This document shows, in pieces, positions 1-8,321 of a stretch of 64,000 bases of DNA. The notes below the pieces were generated by a model, which did not search any database, had not been told where the DNA came from, and was given only the letters and a program-made list of their open reading frames with translations. The translations under genes and the position numbers were made by a program. This DNA is from Streptomyces sp. NRRL B-3428 (GTDB taxonomy: Bacteria; Actinomycetota; Actinomycetes; Streptomycetales; Streptomycetaceae): contig JOGW01000027.1 in NCBI GenBank assembly GCA_000721375.1, positions 31,130 to 95,129 of the forward strand, in the 5' to 3' direction. Each line of letters begins with the position of its first letter. Positions within the stretch are counted from its first letter, which is position 1.

Positions 1-400
1 GCTGCTCGCCCGCTGGGTCGCCGGGGACGGCAGCAAACGGTGGACCCTGCCGGGCGGCGGCATGGAGCACGGCGAGGATCCGTACGACACGGTGATCCGC
101 GAGGCCGAGGAGGAGACCGGGTACGCGGTGCGGCCGGTCACGCTGCTCGGAGTGGACTCGATCCGGCGCCGCTATCCGCGCAAACTCGGCACGTTCGCCG
201 ACTTCCACGGGCTGCGCCTGGTGTACGAGGGCGAGATCACCGGCGGCGAACTGCGCAACGAGACGGACGGTTCGACGGACATGGCGGCCTGGCACGCACT
301 GGACGCGGTGCCGGGGCTGCCGCGGGTGGGCCTGGTGGACGTGGGACTCGGGCTGTGGCGCAGCCGGCCGGCGGTGGGGCGGGTGGAGGCCGAGCACTGA
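1..400 (+). CDS. NUDIX hydrolase, 3' part (5' end outside window)
   Basis: The reading frame is open from base 2 and ends at TGA 398-400, so the N-terminus lies before the window. Seen: a complete NUDIX box, G-x5-E-x7-REAEEETGY, encoded at about 56-127, with the metal-binding REAEEE core intact and a preceding WTLPGGG. NUDIX enzymes hydrolyse nucleoside diphosphates linked to another group, using Mg2+ bound by these glutamates. The substrate cannot be read from this fragment. The ATG at 62 lies inside the NUDIX box and is not the true start. The gene converges on the sulfonate monooxygenase gene across a short repeat-bearing gap. Confidence 0.9.
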   Translation, partial: LLARWVAGDGSKRWTLPGGGMEHGEDPYDTVIREAEEETGYAVRPVTLLGVDSIRRRYPRKLGTFADFHGLRLVYEGEITGGELRNETDGSTDMAAWHALDAVPGLPRVGLVDVGLGLWRSRPAVGRVEAEH

Positions 401-403
401 GCG

Positions 404-483
404 CCCGACCCGAGCGTGCCGGCACGGCGCATCCACCCTCCCGACCCGAGCGTGCCGGCACGGCGCATCCACCCGCCCGACCC
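404..483. repeat. 36-bp tandem direct repeat in a convergent intergenic gap
   Basis: Two identical 35-base stretches begin at 404 and 440, with a third partial copy (CCCGACCC) at 476, giving a 36-bp period. Each full copy contains the perfect palindrome GTGCCGGCAC. The repeat fills nearly the whole gap between the NUDIX gene and ssuD. It could act as a weak bidirectional terminator or be a local duplication. Confidence 0.8.
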
Positions 484-1683
484 TCACCTTCCGCCGGCCA
501 CCAACAGCGGCGCCCCGCCCGGCGCCGACGCGGGCCGCCCGTTGGTCAACGGCCGTCCGGTGAGCGGGAGTTCACCGGTCAGGCCACGTGCCACCAGTTC
601 AGGGATCACGCCCTCCCCGAACCAGTACGCCTCCTCCAGATGCGGATAGCCGGAGAGCACGAAGTGTTCGACGCCGAGCGCGTGGTACTCCTCGATCCGG
701 TCCGCGACCTCGGCGTGCGACCCGACGAGCGCCGTCCCCGCCCCGCCGCGTACGAGCCCCACACCGGCCCACAGATTCGGCGCTATCTCCAAGCGGTCCC
801 TGCTGCCCCCGTGCAGTGCCAGCATCCGCTGCTGGCCCACCGACTCGCTGCGTCCGAGCGCCTGCTGGGCCGCGGCGACCGTGTCCGCGTCCAGGTCGTC
901 GAGCAGCCGGTGCGCCACCGCCCACGCCTCCTTGGACGAGTCCCGAGAGATCGAGTGCAGCCGGATACCGAAGCGGACCGTACGCCCCTCGGCCTCCGCG
1001 AGCCCCCGGATCCAGTCGATCTTCTCCTTGACCTGCGCCGGCGGTTCGCCCCAGGTCAGATAGACGTCCGAGTGCCGCGCCGCGACCGGACCCGCGGCGG
1101 GCGAGGACCCGCCGAAGAAGATCTGCGGCAGCGGGTCCGGTGGCAGCGCGGTCAGCGCGCCGTCCACGCGGTAGTGGGCTCCGGTGAAGTCGTACGGGTG
1201 ACCGCCCCATGCTCCCCGTACCACCGAAAGGAATTCATCCGTACGTGCATAGCGCTGGTCGTGGTCGAGATGATCGCCGAAGCGGCGCTGTTCCGTGGAG
1301 TCACCGCCGGTGACCACGTTCAGGAGCAGCCGCCCGCGGGTGATGCGCTGATACGTGGCCGCCATCTGTGCGGCGAGTACGGGTGAGATGACGCCGGGCC
1401 GGAAGGCGACGAGGAACTTCAGCCGCTCGGTGTGCTGGGCGAGCGCGACCGTCGTCAACCAAGCGTCCTCGCACCACGTGCCGGTCGGCGTGAGCACCGC
1501 CTCGAACCCCAACTGCTCGGCAGCCTTGGCGATTTGGGCGAGGTACTCGATATCGGGGGCGCGCACCCCGCTGACCGGTGTGATGCGGTCGCGCTTGATA
1601 CCGCCGTCGGTGTAGGCGTGCCGGTCGACGAGCGTACGGCCGTCGCCGCCGGTCGGCAGGAACCAGTGCAGGTGGACGGTCAT
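484..1683 (-). CDS. ssuD: FMNH2-dependent alkanesulfonate monooxygenase (SsuD-like)
   Basis: The 399-residue product is a full-length luciferase-like flavin monooxygenase. It begins with HLHWFLPT and carries the SsuD-type run RLLLNVVTGG near residue 120-130 and FFGGSS near 190. SsuD uses reduced flavin and O2 to cleave the C-S bond of alkanesulfonates, releasing sulfite and an aldehyde in the cytoplasm. The ATG lies 2 bases after the ssuA stop, and GAGGAG inside the end of ssuA is a good ribosome binding site. It is last in the operon after the matching transporter genes. No flavin reductase (ssuE) is next to it, so reduced flavin would come from elsewhere. The exact sulfonate is not readable. 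Confidence 0.9.
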   Translation of the reverse strand: MTVHLHWFLPTGGDGRTLVDRHAYTDGGIKRDRITPVSGVRAPDIEYLAQIAKAAEQLGFEAVLTPTGTWCEDAWLTTVALAQHTERLKFLVAFRPGVISPVLAAQMAATYQRITRGRLLLNVVTGGDSTEQRRFGDHLDHDQRYARTDEFLSVVRGAWGGHPYDFTGAHYRVDGALTALPPDPLPQIFFGGSSPAAGPVAARHSDVYLTWGEPPAQVKEKIDWIRGLAEAEGRTVRFGIRLHSISRDSSKEAWAVAHRLLDDLDADTVAAAQQALGRSESVGQQRMLALHGGSRDRLEIAPNLWAGVGLVRGGAGTALVGSHAEVADRIEEYHALGVEHFVLSGYPHLEEAYWFGEGVIPELVARGLTGELPLTGRPLTNGRPASAPGGAPLLVAGGR

Positions 1684-1685
1684 GG

Positions 1686-2726
1686 TCAGTTCTCCTCGTA
1701 CGTACGGGCCGGAGTGGTGGACGGCGGCAGATCGCCGTTGAAGCGGGGATCCACGAAGTCGGCGAAGTCGACCTTCTTCGGGATCAGCTTCAGTTCGGCG
1801 AAGGTGTCGGCGATCTGCTGCTCGGAGGCGATGGCCGCCTTGTCGACGGCCACCGAGATCCGGGTACCGGCCGACCGCTTCACCGAGGCGAGCGCCACCG
1901 CGTACGGCAGCCCGGTCTCCTTGGCCCAGGCCTTCGCCCAGGCCTCAGGGTGCTTGTAGACCCAGTCCTGGGCGCGGCGCAGGCGCTGCAGATAGTCCTC
2001 GATCGCGGCGGACTTCTTGTCGTCCGCGAGGGCGCCGGGCGCCGCGACCTGGAAGCCGAGACCGTTGGTGAGACCTTCGCCGGTGACGAGCACCCGGCCC
2101 TGCTTCGACACGAGGACCTGTGAGGTGTACGGGTCCCACACCGCCCAGGCGTCCACCTTGCCGCTGTTGAACGCGGCCAGGGCGTCGGCCGGCTGGAGAT
2201 AGCTGACCTTGATGTCGTCGAGGGTCAGACCCGCCGACTTCAGTACGGCGACGAGCAGGAAGTGCGCGGAACTGCCCTGGGCGACGGCCACCGACTTGCC
2301 CTTGAGCTGGGCGGGCTTCTTGAGCGGGGAGTCCTCGGGGACGAGCACGGTGTCGCCGTCCGACCTGCCGTGGGTCGCGCTCACCACGGTGATCTTCGAG
2401 CCTGCGCCCGCCGCGAACACGGGCGGTGTGTTGCCCACGGCGCCGATGTCGACGGCCTTGGCATTGACGGCTTCCAGGAGAGGTGGTCCCGAGGTGAAGG
2501 TGGACCATTTGATCTTGTAGTCGAGGTCGTCCAGCTCACCCGCGGCGCGCAGCACGGCCTCCGAACCTCCCTTCTGGTCACCGACGTTGAGCGTGAGCGA
2601 GCCCTTCCCGTCGGTGCCGTCCCCCGCGCCTCCCACGGAGGTCTCGGCCGAGGAGGTGCCGCCGCAGGCGGCGAGCAGGAGGGCGAGGGGGGTGAGCAGG
2701 GCGGGGAGGTAGCGGCTTTTGCGCAT
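1686..2726 (-). CDS. ssuA: Sulfonate ABC transporter substrate-binding lipoprotein
   Basis: The 346-residue product starts MRKSRYLPALL and has a signal peptide ending in lipobox LLAACGG, so the mature protein should be lipid-anchored outside the membrane. The rest fits the SsuA/NMT1-like periplasmic-binding fold (LTLNVGDQKGGSEAVL near the mature N-terminus, VAQGSSAHFLL mid-protein). It would bind aliphatic sulfonates and pass them to SsuBC. The start at 2726 was chosen because the signal peptide begins there. An in-frame ATG at 2762 would add 12 residues, and the region between sits in a 23-bp tandem duplication. It lies between ssuB and ssuD on the same strand. Confidence 0.9.
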   Translation of the reverse strand: MRKSRYLPALLTPLALLLAACGGTSSAETSVGGAGDGTDGKGSLTLNVGDQKGGSEAVLRAAGELDDLDYKIKWSTFTSGPPLLEAVNAKAVDIGAVGNTPPVFAAGAGSKITVVSATHGRSDGDTVLVPEDSPLKKPAQLKGKSVAVAQGSSAHFLLVAVLKSAGLTLDDIKVSYLQPADALAAFNSGKVDAWAVWDPYTSQVLVSKQGRVLVTGEGLTNGLGFQVAAPGALADDKKSAAIEDYLQRLRRAQDWVYKHPEAWAKAWAKETGLPYAVALASVKRSAGTRISVAVDKAAIASEQQIADTFAELKLIPKKVDFADFVDPRFNGDLPPSTTPARTYEEN

Positions 2727-2737
2727 GGGGAGTCCGT

Positions 2738-2780
2738 ATCTGTGGTGGAGGTGAGTCGGCATCTGTGGTGGAGGTGAGTC
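2738..2780. repeat. 23-bp tandem duplication upstream of ssuA
   Basis: The 20-base run starting ATCTGTGGTGG occurs at 2738-2757 and again at 2761-2780. The duplicated unit spans the translation-initiation region of ssuA in the gap after ssuB and creates a second in-frame ATG. Confidence 0.85.
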
Positions 2781-2800
2781 AGCAGGCGGGTACGTGCGGG

Positions 2801-3559
2801 TCAGACCGAGTCGTCGACGCCGAGGAGTTCGAGGAGGCGGGAGCGCAGAGCGGCGAAGCGCGGGTCGGCGATGTCGCGGGGCCGGTCCAGATCGACCCGC
2901 ACCTCGTGCGCGATGACCCCGTCCTCCATCACCAGGACGCGGTCGGCGAGCAGCACCGCCTCCTCGACGTCGTGCGTGACGAGCAGCACCGCGCAGCCGC
3001 GGCGCTGCCACAACTCGCCCACCAGACGCTGGGCCTTGATCCGGGTCAGCGCGTCGAGCGCGCCGAACGGCTCGTCGAGCAGCAGCAGATCGGGCTCGCG
3101 CACCAGCGCACGGGCCAGCGAGGCGCGCTGGGCCTCACCGCCGGAGAGGGTCTTGGGCCAGGCGTCCGCGTGGTGATCGAGACCCACCTCCGCCAACGCA
3201 CGCTCCGCCGCCGCCCGTTCGGGCTTACCGGGCAGACCGAGCAGCACGTTGCGCCACACCTTCTTCCAGGGCATGAGCCGGGGCGCCTGGAAGGCGGTGG
3301 CCTTGCGGCGCGGCACCAGTACGGTGCCGTCGATCTCGCGGTCGAGGCCGGCGAGGATCTTCAGAAGGGTGGACTTGCCGCAGCCGCTGCGGCCGAGCAG
3401 GGCGACGAACTCGCCCGGTTCCACGGTGAGTTCGAGGTCGTGGATGACCTTGCGTCCGTCGAAGGTGCGGGTCAGCCCTTCGACGCGTACGGCGGCGGGG
3501 GCGGCCCCCTCACCCCGTACGACCGCGGTGGTCACTGTCCCGTGAAGGTCGGTCGCCAT
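2801..3559 (-). CDS. ssuB: Sulfonate ABC transporter ATP-binding protein
   Basis: The 252-residue ABC ATPase has Walker A GRSGCGKST, signature LSGGEAQRASLARA, Walker B LLLLDEPFGAL and H-loop LLVTHDVEEA, all intact. It would energise sulfonate uptake through SsuC. The ATG at 3559 lies 28 bases inside the 3' end of ssuC, so the two are probably translationally coupled. The family (nitrate/sulfonate/taurine ATPases) cannot be split further by eye. Sulfonate is favoured by the linked SsuD monooxygenase. Confidence 0.92.
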   Translation of the reverse strand: MATDLHGTVTTAVVRGEGAAPAAVRVEGLTRTFDGRKVIHDLELTVEPGEFVALLGRSGCGKSTLLKILAGLDREIDGTVLVPRRKATAFQAPRLMPWKKVWRNVLLGLPGKPERAAAERALAEVGLDHHADAWPKTLSGGEAQRASLARALVREPDLLLLDEPFGALDALTRIKAQRLVGELWQRRGCAVLLVTHDVEEAVLLADRVLVMEDGVIAHEVRVDLDRPRDIADPRFAALRSRLLELLGVDDSV

Positions 3560-4401
3560 TGCAGCAGCAGCCTTTCGAGAGTACGGACGACGAGGTCGGC
3601 GAGCAGGCCGAGGAAGGCGTAGACGATCAGGCAGACGACGATCACGTCGGTGCGCAGGAACTCACGGGCCTGCATCATCAGGAACCCGATGCCGGCGTCG
3701 GCGTTGACCTGCTCGGCGAAGACCAGGGCCAGCCAGGCCACCCCGAGCGAGAAACGCAGCCCGGTCATCGCGCCGGGCAGCGCACCCGGCAGCACGACAT
3801 GCCGGACGAGGCCCCAGCGGGACAGACCGAGGGACTGTCCGGCCTCGATGAGCTGGGAGTCGACGCCACGGATGCCCGCGTAGACATTGAGGTAGAGCGG
3901 GAAGGTCACGCCCATCGTGATGATGGCGATCTTCGGCGCCTCACCGATGCCGAACCAGATGATGAACAGCGGGATCAGACCGACGAACGGCACCGTCCGC
4001 AGCATCTGCACACTCGCGTCGACCACGTCCTCGCCGATCCGGAAGAGCCCGGAGACCAGCGCGAGCACCGTCCCGACCACCGTGCCGAGCAGCAGCCCGA
4101 GCGCGACCCGCTGCACCGACACCCCCATCGCGGAGGTGAGCGAACCGTCGGCGATCAGATCGCGGCCGACCCGGGCGATGGTGCCGGGCGAGGCGAGTGT
4201 CTCCGGTGACAACGCGCCTGTGGTGCTGAGGAGTTGCCACAGGGCGAGCAGCAGGACGGGCCCGGTGGTGCGGCGCAGCCAGCGGGGGGTGCGGGTGCGG
4301 TGGGTGCGGGTGGAGGTGAGGGGTTCGAGTTCAGGGAGCTTTCGCTTATCAAGCGATATTTCGGGTGCGCTGTGTTGAGGCAGTGCATGACTGACGGCCA
4401 T
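3532..4401 (-). CDS. ssuC: Sulfonate ABC transporter permease
   Basis: The 289-residue permease starts MAVSHALPQHS. It has about six hydrophobic segments, beginning GPVLLLALWQLLS, and the inner-membrane coupling loop LIEAGQSLGLSRWGL, which matches the EAA motif of BPD permeases. The ATG at 4401 has GGAG six bases upstream and is preferred to the in-frame upstream ATG at 4479, which would add 26 non-hydrophobic residues. It forms the membrane channel of the sulfonate importer with SsuB and SsuA. It is the first full gene of the operon, about 180 bases downstream of a Cys-rich leader ORF. Confidence 0.9.
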   Translation of the reverse strand: MAVSHALPQHSAPEISLDKRKLPELEPLTSTRTHRTRTPRWLRRTTGPVLLLALWQLLSTTGALSPETLASPGTIARVGRDLIADGSLTSAMGVSVQRVALGLLLGTVVGTVLALVSGLFRIGEDVVDASVQMLRTVPFVGLIPLFIIWFGIGEAPKIAIITMGVTFPLYLNVYAGIRGVDSQLIEAGQSLGLSRWGLVRHVVLPGALPGAMTGLRFSLGVAWLALVFAEQVNADAGIGFLMMQAREFLRTDVIVVCLIVYAFLGLLADLVVRTLERLLLQWRPTFTGQ

Positions 4402-4577
4402 GGGGACTCCAGGCGTATCGAAGGCAGCGGGAAACACGCCTCGGCCGCGGCACACGGAAATCGTTGTGCCGGAATTCAAAGGGGCGACAAAGAGACGTGC
4501 GGGAAGGCGCCTGAAACGGCAGGCGAAGAGCTGCGCAAAGGGCGCGGAAGCTCAGCCGGAAAAGTTACGAGAGGGCG

Positions 4578-4661
4578 TCAGCAGCCGCGGCGACACGCGG
4601 CGGAGGCCACCCGCAGCAGGTCGATGTGACCGCGCGTGGTGAGCATGACTGAACGCAACAT
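4578..4661 (-). CDS. Cysteine-responsive leader peptide (27 aa)
   Basis: A 27-codon ORF reads MLRSVMLTTRG, HIDLLRVASAA, then CRRGC and TGA. The HIDLLRVASAxCR pattern is the conserved leader peptide found upstream of cys/ssu sulfur operons in actinobacteria. Mycobacterial members work as cysteine attenuators, with stalling at Cys codons controlling the downstream operon. Here Cys codons are at positions 23 and 27, the last codon before the stop. The ATG lies 7 bases after a good -10 hexamer, so transcription may begin at or near the A of the ATG, giving a leaderless message. About 176 bases separate the stop from ssuC, room for an attenuator. Confidence 0.85.
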   Translation of the reverse strand: MLRSVMLTTRGHIDLLRVASAACRRGC

Positions 4662-4668
4662 GTCGCCG

Positions 4669-4698
4669 AACGTAGCGAGTTGATCCTTCTGCGGTCAA
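4669..4698 (-). promoter_or_regulatory. Predicted housekeeping-type promoter of the ssu leader/operon
   Basis: On the minus strand TTGACC (4698-4693) and TACGTT (4674-4669) are separated by 18 bases. The -10 ends 7 bases before the leader-peptide ATG at 4661, so the predicted start site is at the start codon. Confidence 0.65.
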
Positions 4699-4778
4699 TC
4701 ACCGTCTCGCTCCGCGGACATCCACGGAAGATCACCGGCCGTTCGCTCGCATATCGCCTGGTTCATCCCCGGTGGCGT

Positions 4779-4796
4779 ATGGCGGAAGTACGCCAT
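4779..4796. promoter_or_regulatory. Inverted repeat ATGGCG-N6-CGCCAT
   Basis: Perfect 6-bp arms with a 6-base spacer lie in the divergent region between the ssu operon and the subtilisin gene. It is operator-like, but no regulator is assigned. Confidence 0.35.
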
Positions 4797-4936
4797 GGTC
4801 CGTACCCGCCACGGAGTGCTCTCCTCAAACAGCCGTCCCATACGTAATGCTGAGCGGTCATTCGGCACCGGATTCCGGTATCGGATCACGCAGCGAATTT
4901 CACCCTCTCCTGCCCGTCTTTCACACAGGGACGCAG

Positions 4937-7900
4937 ATGACGCTCGAATCCCCGCGCGCACCCCGAACGGGTGCCAGACGCGCGGCTCGAATAGCCGTGG
5001 CGGCAGGGCTTGTTGCGGCGCTCGGCGCCGCAGGGCCCGTACCCGCTTTCTCCGCCGATCCGGGCGGTGAGCCCTCACCCGCGAAGTCCGCAGCCGAGAA
5101 GCTCGGTTCGGACGACGCCAAGCTGCTCGCCCAGGCGGAGGCCGAAGGCGAGAAGACAGTCACCGTCATGGTGGCCACCACCCAAGGGGCGACCGAGCAG
5201 GCCGCCGAGACCTTCGACGAGGTCAAGGGCGGCATCGTCGGCCAGCGCAACGACAAGCTCGGCTATGTCCGCGCGACGGTTCCCACCGCGATCGCCAAGG
5301 CCACCATCGACAAGGCCGCCGCGCTCTCCTCGGTCAAGGGCATCGATCTGCTCCAGGAGATCAAGCTCGAAGACCCGACGCCGGACGGCAGCGCCGCCAA
5401 GGGCGCCGACAGCAAGGGCGGCACGGCCCCGGGTTCGTACCCGGCGCCCGGCAAGAACACGCCCGCGAAGAACCCGTACAACCCGTCCTTCGAGACGGGC
5501 GCGGTGGACTTCGTGCAGGACCACCCGAAGGCCGACGGCCGCGGTGTGACCATCGGCATCCTCGACTCGGGTGTCGACCTCGGCCACCCGGCGCTGCAGA
5601 AGACCACCACCGGTGAGCGCAAGATCGTCGACTGGGTCACTGCGACCGACCCGGTCATCGACGGTGACGCCACCTGGCGGCGGATGAACGCGGTCGCCCC
5701 GGTGGCCGGCCCGACGTTCACCTTCGACGGAAAGACCTGGACCGCCCCCTCGGGCAGCTACCAGGTGCAGTACTTCCGCGAGTCGGCCTCCACCGGCGGC
5801 GACGCGAACGGCGACTTGAACCGTGACGGCGACACCACCGACATCTGGGGCATCCTGTACGACGCCGCCGCGGGTACGGTCCGGGTCGACCTGAACGACA
5901 ACAAGGACTTCACCGACGACGTGGCCATGAAGCCGTACAAGGACGGTTTCCAGGTCGGCTACTTCGGCACGGACAACCCGGCGACCGATGTCGTCGAGCG
6001 CGTCCCGTTCGTGGCGGAGATCCGCAAGGACGTCGTCTACAACGCGGCCGGCGCCAAGTCCGACTTCGTCAACATCGGCATCATCGAGTCCGAGCACGGC
6101 ACGCACGTCGCCGGTATCACCGCCGCCAACTCGCTGTTCGGCGGCAAGATGAACGGTGCGGCGCCCGGCGCCAAGATCGTGTCGTCCAGGGCCTGTTCGT
6201 GGGGCGGCGGCTGCACCAACGTCGCGCTCACCGAGGGCATGATCGACCTCGTCACCAAGCGCGGCGTGGACATCGTCAACATGTCGATCGGCGGTCTGCC
6301 GCCGCTGAACGACGGCAACAACGCGCGTTCCGTGCTCTACACGCGCCTCATCGACGAGTTCGGCGTCCAGCTGGTGATCTCGGCCGGCAACAGCGGCCCG
6401 GGCACCAACACCATCGGCGACCCCTCGCTCGCCGACAAGGTGATCTCGGTCGGCGCGACCATCTCCAAGGAGACCTGGGCCGCCAACTACGGCTCGGGCG
6501 TGGAGAAGAAGTACGCCATGATGCCGTTCTCCTCGCGCGGTCCGCGTGAGGACGGCGGCTTCACGCCGACGCTGTCGGCGCCGGGTGCGTCGATCAACAC
6601 CACGCAGACCTGGTTCCCGGGCAGCCCGGTGGCCGAGGCGGGCTACACCCTGCCGGCCGGCTACTCGATGCTGCAGGGCACCTCGATGGCCTCCCCGCAG
6701 GCCGCGGGCGCCTCGGCGCTGCTGATCTCCGCCGCGAAGCAGAAGAAGATCGCGCTCTCGCCGCTCACGCTGCGCACCGCGCTCACCTCGACCGCCAACC
6801 ACATCCCCGGCGTCAAGGCGCACGAGGAAGGCGCGGGCCTCATCGACATCGAGGACGCGTGGGACGCCATCGAGGACGGTGCGACCGCGCACGGCTACAC
6901 GGTCTCGGCGCCGGTCGACACCGCGATCGACGACTTCCTGGCCACGCCCGGCTTCGGCACCGGTCTCTACGACCGTGAGGGCGGCCTGAAGGTCGGCGAG
7001 AAGAAGACGTACGACATCAAGATCACGCGTACGTCGGGTTCGTCGAAGTCGGTCCGGCACGAGCTGGACTTCGAGAACAACGACGGCACCTTCCGGATCC
7101 TGGGCGACGACGACATCTCGCTGCCGCTCAACCAGCCGGTGACCGTCAAGGTCCAGGCGCGCGCCGGTTCCGCAGGGATCCACAGCGCGATCCTGGAGCT
7201 GGACGACGAGCGCACCGAGGGCGTCGACAAGCAGATCATGACGACCGTGGTCGCCTCGGCCGTGCTCGCCAAGCCCTCGTACGCCTTCAAGGCCTCGGGC
7301 TCGGTGCAGCGCAACAGCCACAAGTCGTACTTCGTGACGGTCCCCGCGGGTGCCAAGACCTTCGAGGTCGCGCTCGGCGGTCTGGCGGCCGGCTCGCAGA
7401 CCCGCTTCATCTCGATCCACCCGTACGGTGTCCCGGTCGACCCGACCGGCACGCCGAACTGCTACCCGAACTACAACAACCCGGCCAACACCTGCCGCCC
7501 CGACCTGCGTTCGTACGCGAACCCGCAGCCGGGTGTCTGGGAGATCGAGGTCGAGTCCCGTCGTACGTCGCCGCTCCTGGACAACCCGTACCAGCTGACG
7601 GCGAGCGCGCTCGGTGTCACCTTCGACCCGGCGGTGCAGACGGTCGCCGAGGCGAAGATCGGTACGCCGACGGCGGTGGACTGGAATGTCACCAACGAGT
7701 TCGGTCCCATCACCGGCGGCAAGCTCGCGGGTGGTTCGCTCGGTTCGTCGAAGCAGGCGCGTCCGACGATCGCGCACCACGAGTCGCAGCAGTACACGCT
7801 GACCGTTCCGGCCGGTGCCGAGCGGCTCGACGTGGCGATCGGCAACACCGCCGACAAGGGTGCCGACCTGGACCTGAGCGTGTACCGGATCGTCAACGGC

Positions 7901-8254
7901 ACGCCCACGCTGGTCGGTTCCGCGGCGGACGGCGACTCGGAGGAGGCCGTCTCGCTCTCCAAGCCGGCCGCCGGTGAGTACCTCGCGGTCGTGGACGGCT
8001 ATGACGTCCCGGCCGGCACGACGGCGTTCGACTACCTCGACCTGTACTTCGCGCCTTCGCTCGGCGAGGTCAAGGTCGACGGTGCCGGCTCGGTCGACCT
8101 GGCGCAGGGCGCGTCCGCGAAGGTCTCCGCGCAGGTCGTGGTGGCCGGTGCGGCGCCCGAGGGCCGTCAGTTCTTCGGCGAGGTCCGCCTCCTGAACGGC
8201 AAGGGCACGGCTGCCGGTGCGGGCAGCGTGCGCATCGAGAAGGTCATTCCGTAG
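4937..8254 (+). CDS. Secreted subtilisin-like serine protease (S8)
   Basis: The 1105-residue product begins MTLESPRAPRTG and has an Arg-rich signal peptide with the hydrophobic run IAVAAGLVAALGAAG. S8 catalytic residues are present: Asp210 in ILDSGVD, His387 in EHGTHVAG, Asn in ISAGNSGPG and Ser583 in GTSMASP. The roughly 180-residue distance between Asp and His holds an insertion, as in large TPP-II-like S8 proteases. The C-terminal 500 residues look like beta-sandwich and pre-peptidase C-terminal domains (YTLTVPAGAERLDVAIG). AGGGA five bases before ATG 4937 supports the start over upstream alternatives. It probably degrades extracellular proteins. It is monocistronic and ends at a strong hairpin. 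Confidence 0.92.
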   Translation: MTLESPRAPRTGARRAARIAVAAGLVAALGAAGPVPAFSADPGGEPSPAKSAAEKLGSDDAKLLAQAEAEGEKTVTVMVATTQGATEQAAETFDEVKGGIVGQRNDKLGYVRATVPTAIAKATIDKAAALSSVKGIDLLQEIKLEDPTPDGSAAKGADSKGGTAPGSYPAPGKNTPAKNPYNPSFETGAVDFVQDHPKADGRGVTIGILDSGVDLGHPALQKTTTGERKIVDWVTATDPVIDGDATWRRMNAVAPVAGPTFTFDGKTWTAPSGSYQVQYFRESASTGGDANGDLNRDGDTTDIWGILYDAAAGTVRVDLNDNKDFTDDVAMKPYKDGFQVGYFGTDNPATDVVERVPFVAEIRKDVVYNAAGAKSDFVNIGIIESEHGTHVAGITAANSLFGGKMNGAAPGAKIVSSRACSWGGGCTNVALTEGMIDLVTKRGVDIVNMSIGGLPPLNDGNNARSVLYTRLIDEFGVQLVISAGNSGPGTNTIGDPSLADKVISVGATISKETWAANYGSGVEKKYAMMPFSSRGPREDGGFTPTLSAPGASINTTQTWFPGSPVAEAGYTLPAGYSMLQGTSMASPQAAGASALLISAAKQKKIALSPLTLRTALTSTANHIPGVKAHEEGAGLIDIEDAWDAIEDGATAHGYTVSAPVDTAIDDFLATPGFGTGLYDREGGLKVGEKKTYDIKITRTSGSSKSVRHELDFENNDGTFRILGDDDISLPLNQPVTVKVQARAGSAGIHSAILELDDERTEGVDKQIMTTVVASAVLAKPSYAFKASGSVQRNSHKSYFVTVPAGAKTFEVALGGLAAGSQTRFISIHPYGVPVDPTGTPNCYPNYNNPANTCRPDLRSYANPQPGVWEIEVESRRTSPLLDNPYQLTASALGVTFDPAVQTVAEAKIGTPTAVDWNVTNEFGPITGGKLAGGSLGSSKQARPTIAHHESQQYTLTVPAGAERLDVAIGNTADKGADLDLSVYRIVNGTPTLVGSAADGDSEEAVSLSKPAAGEYLAVVDGYDVPAGTTAFDYLDLYFAPSLGEVKVDGAGSVDLAQGASAKVSAQVVVAGAAPEGRQFFGEVRLLNGKGTAAGAGSVRIEKVIP

Positions 8255-8279
8255 GGATCACCTCTCGGATACGAACAAG

Positions 8280-8310
8280 GGGCGGGCGTCCGGTTTCCGG
8301 GCGCCCGCCC
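8280..8310. terminator. Bidirectional hairpin terminator
   Basis: GGGCGGGCG (8280-8288) pairs perfectly with CGCCCGCCC (8302-8310) between the convergent subtilisin and membrane-protein genes. Confidence 0.8.
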
Positions 8311-8321
8311 TGTCGTACCGG

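Noticed and set aside
404..483. Possible CRISPR repeat
   Set aside because: The copies are contiguous with no spacers, there are only two and a bit, and no cas genes are in the window.
5075..7780. 901-residue minus-strand open frame inside the first S8 protease gene
   Set aside because: Composition is low-complexity Arg/Val/Gly/Asp and it is fully antisense to a gene with an intact catalytic triad.
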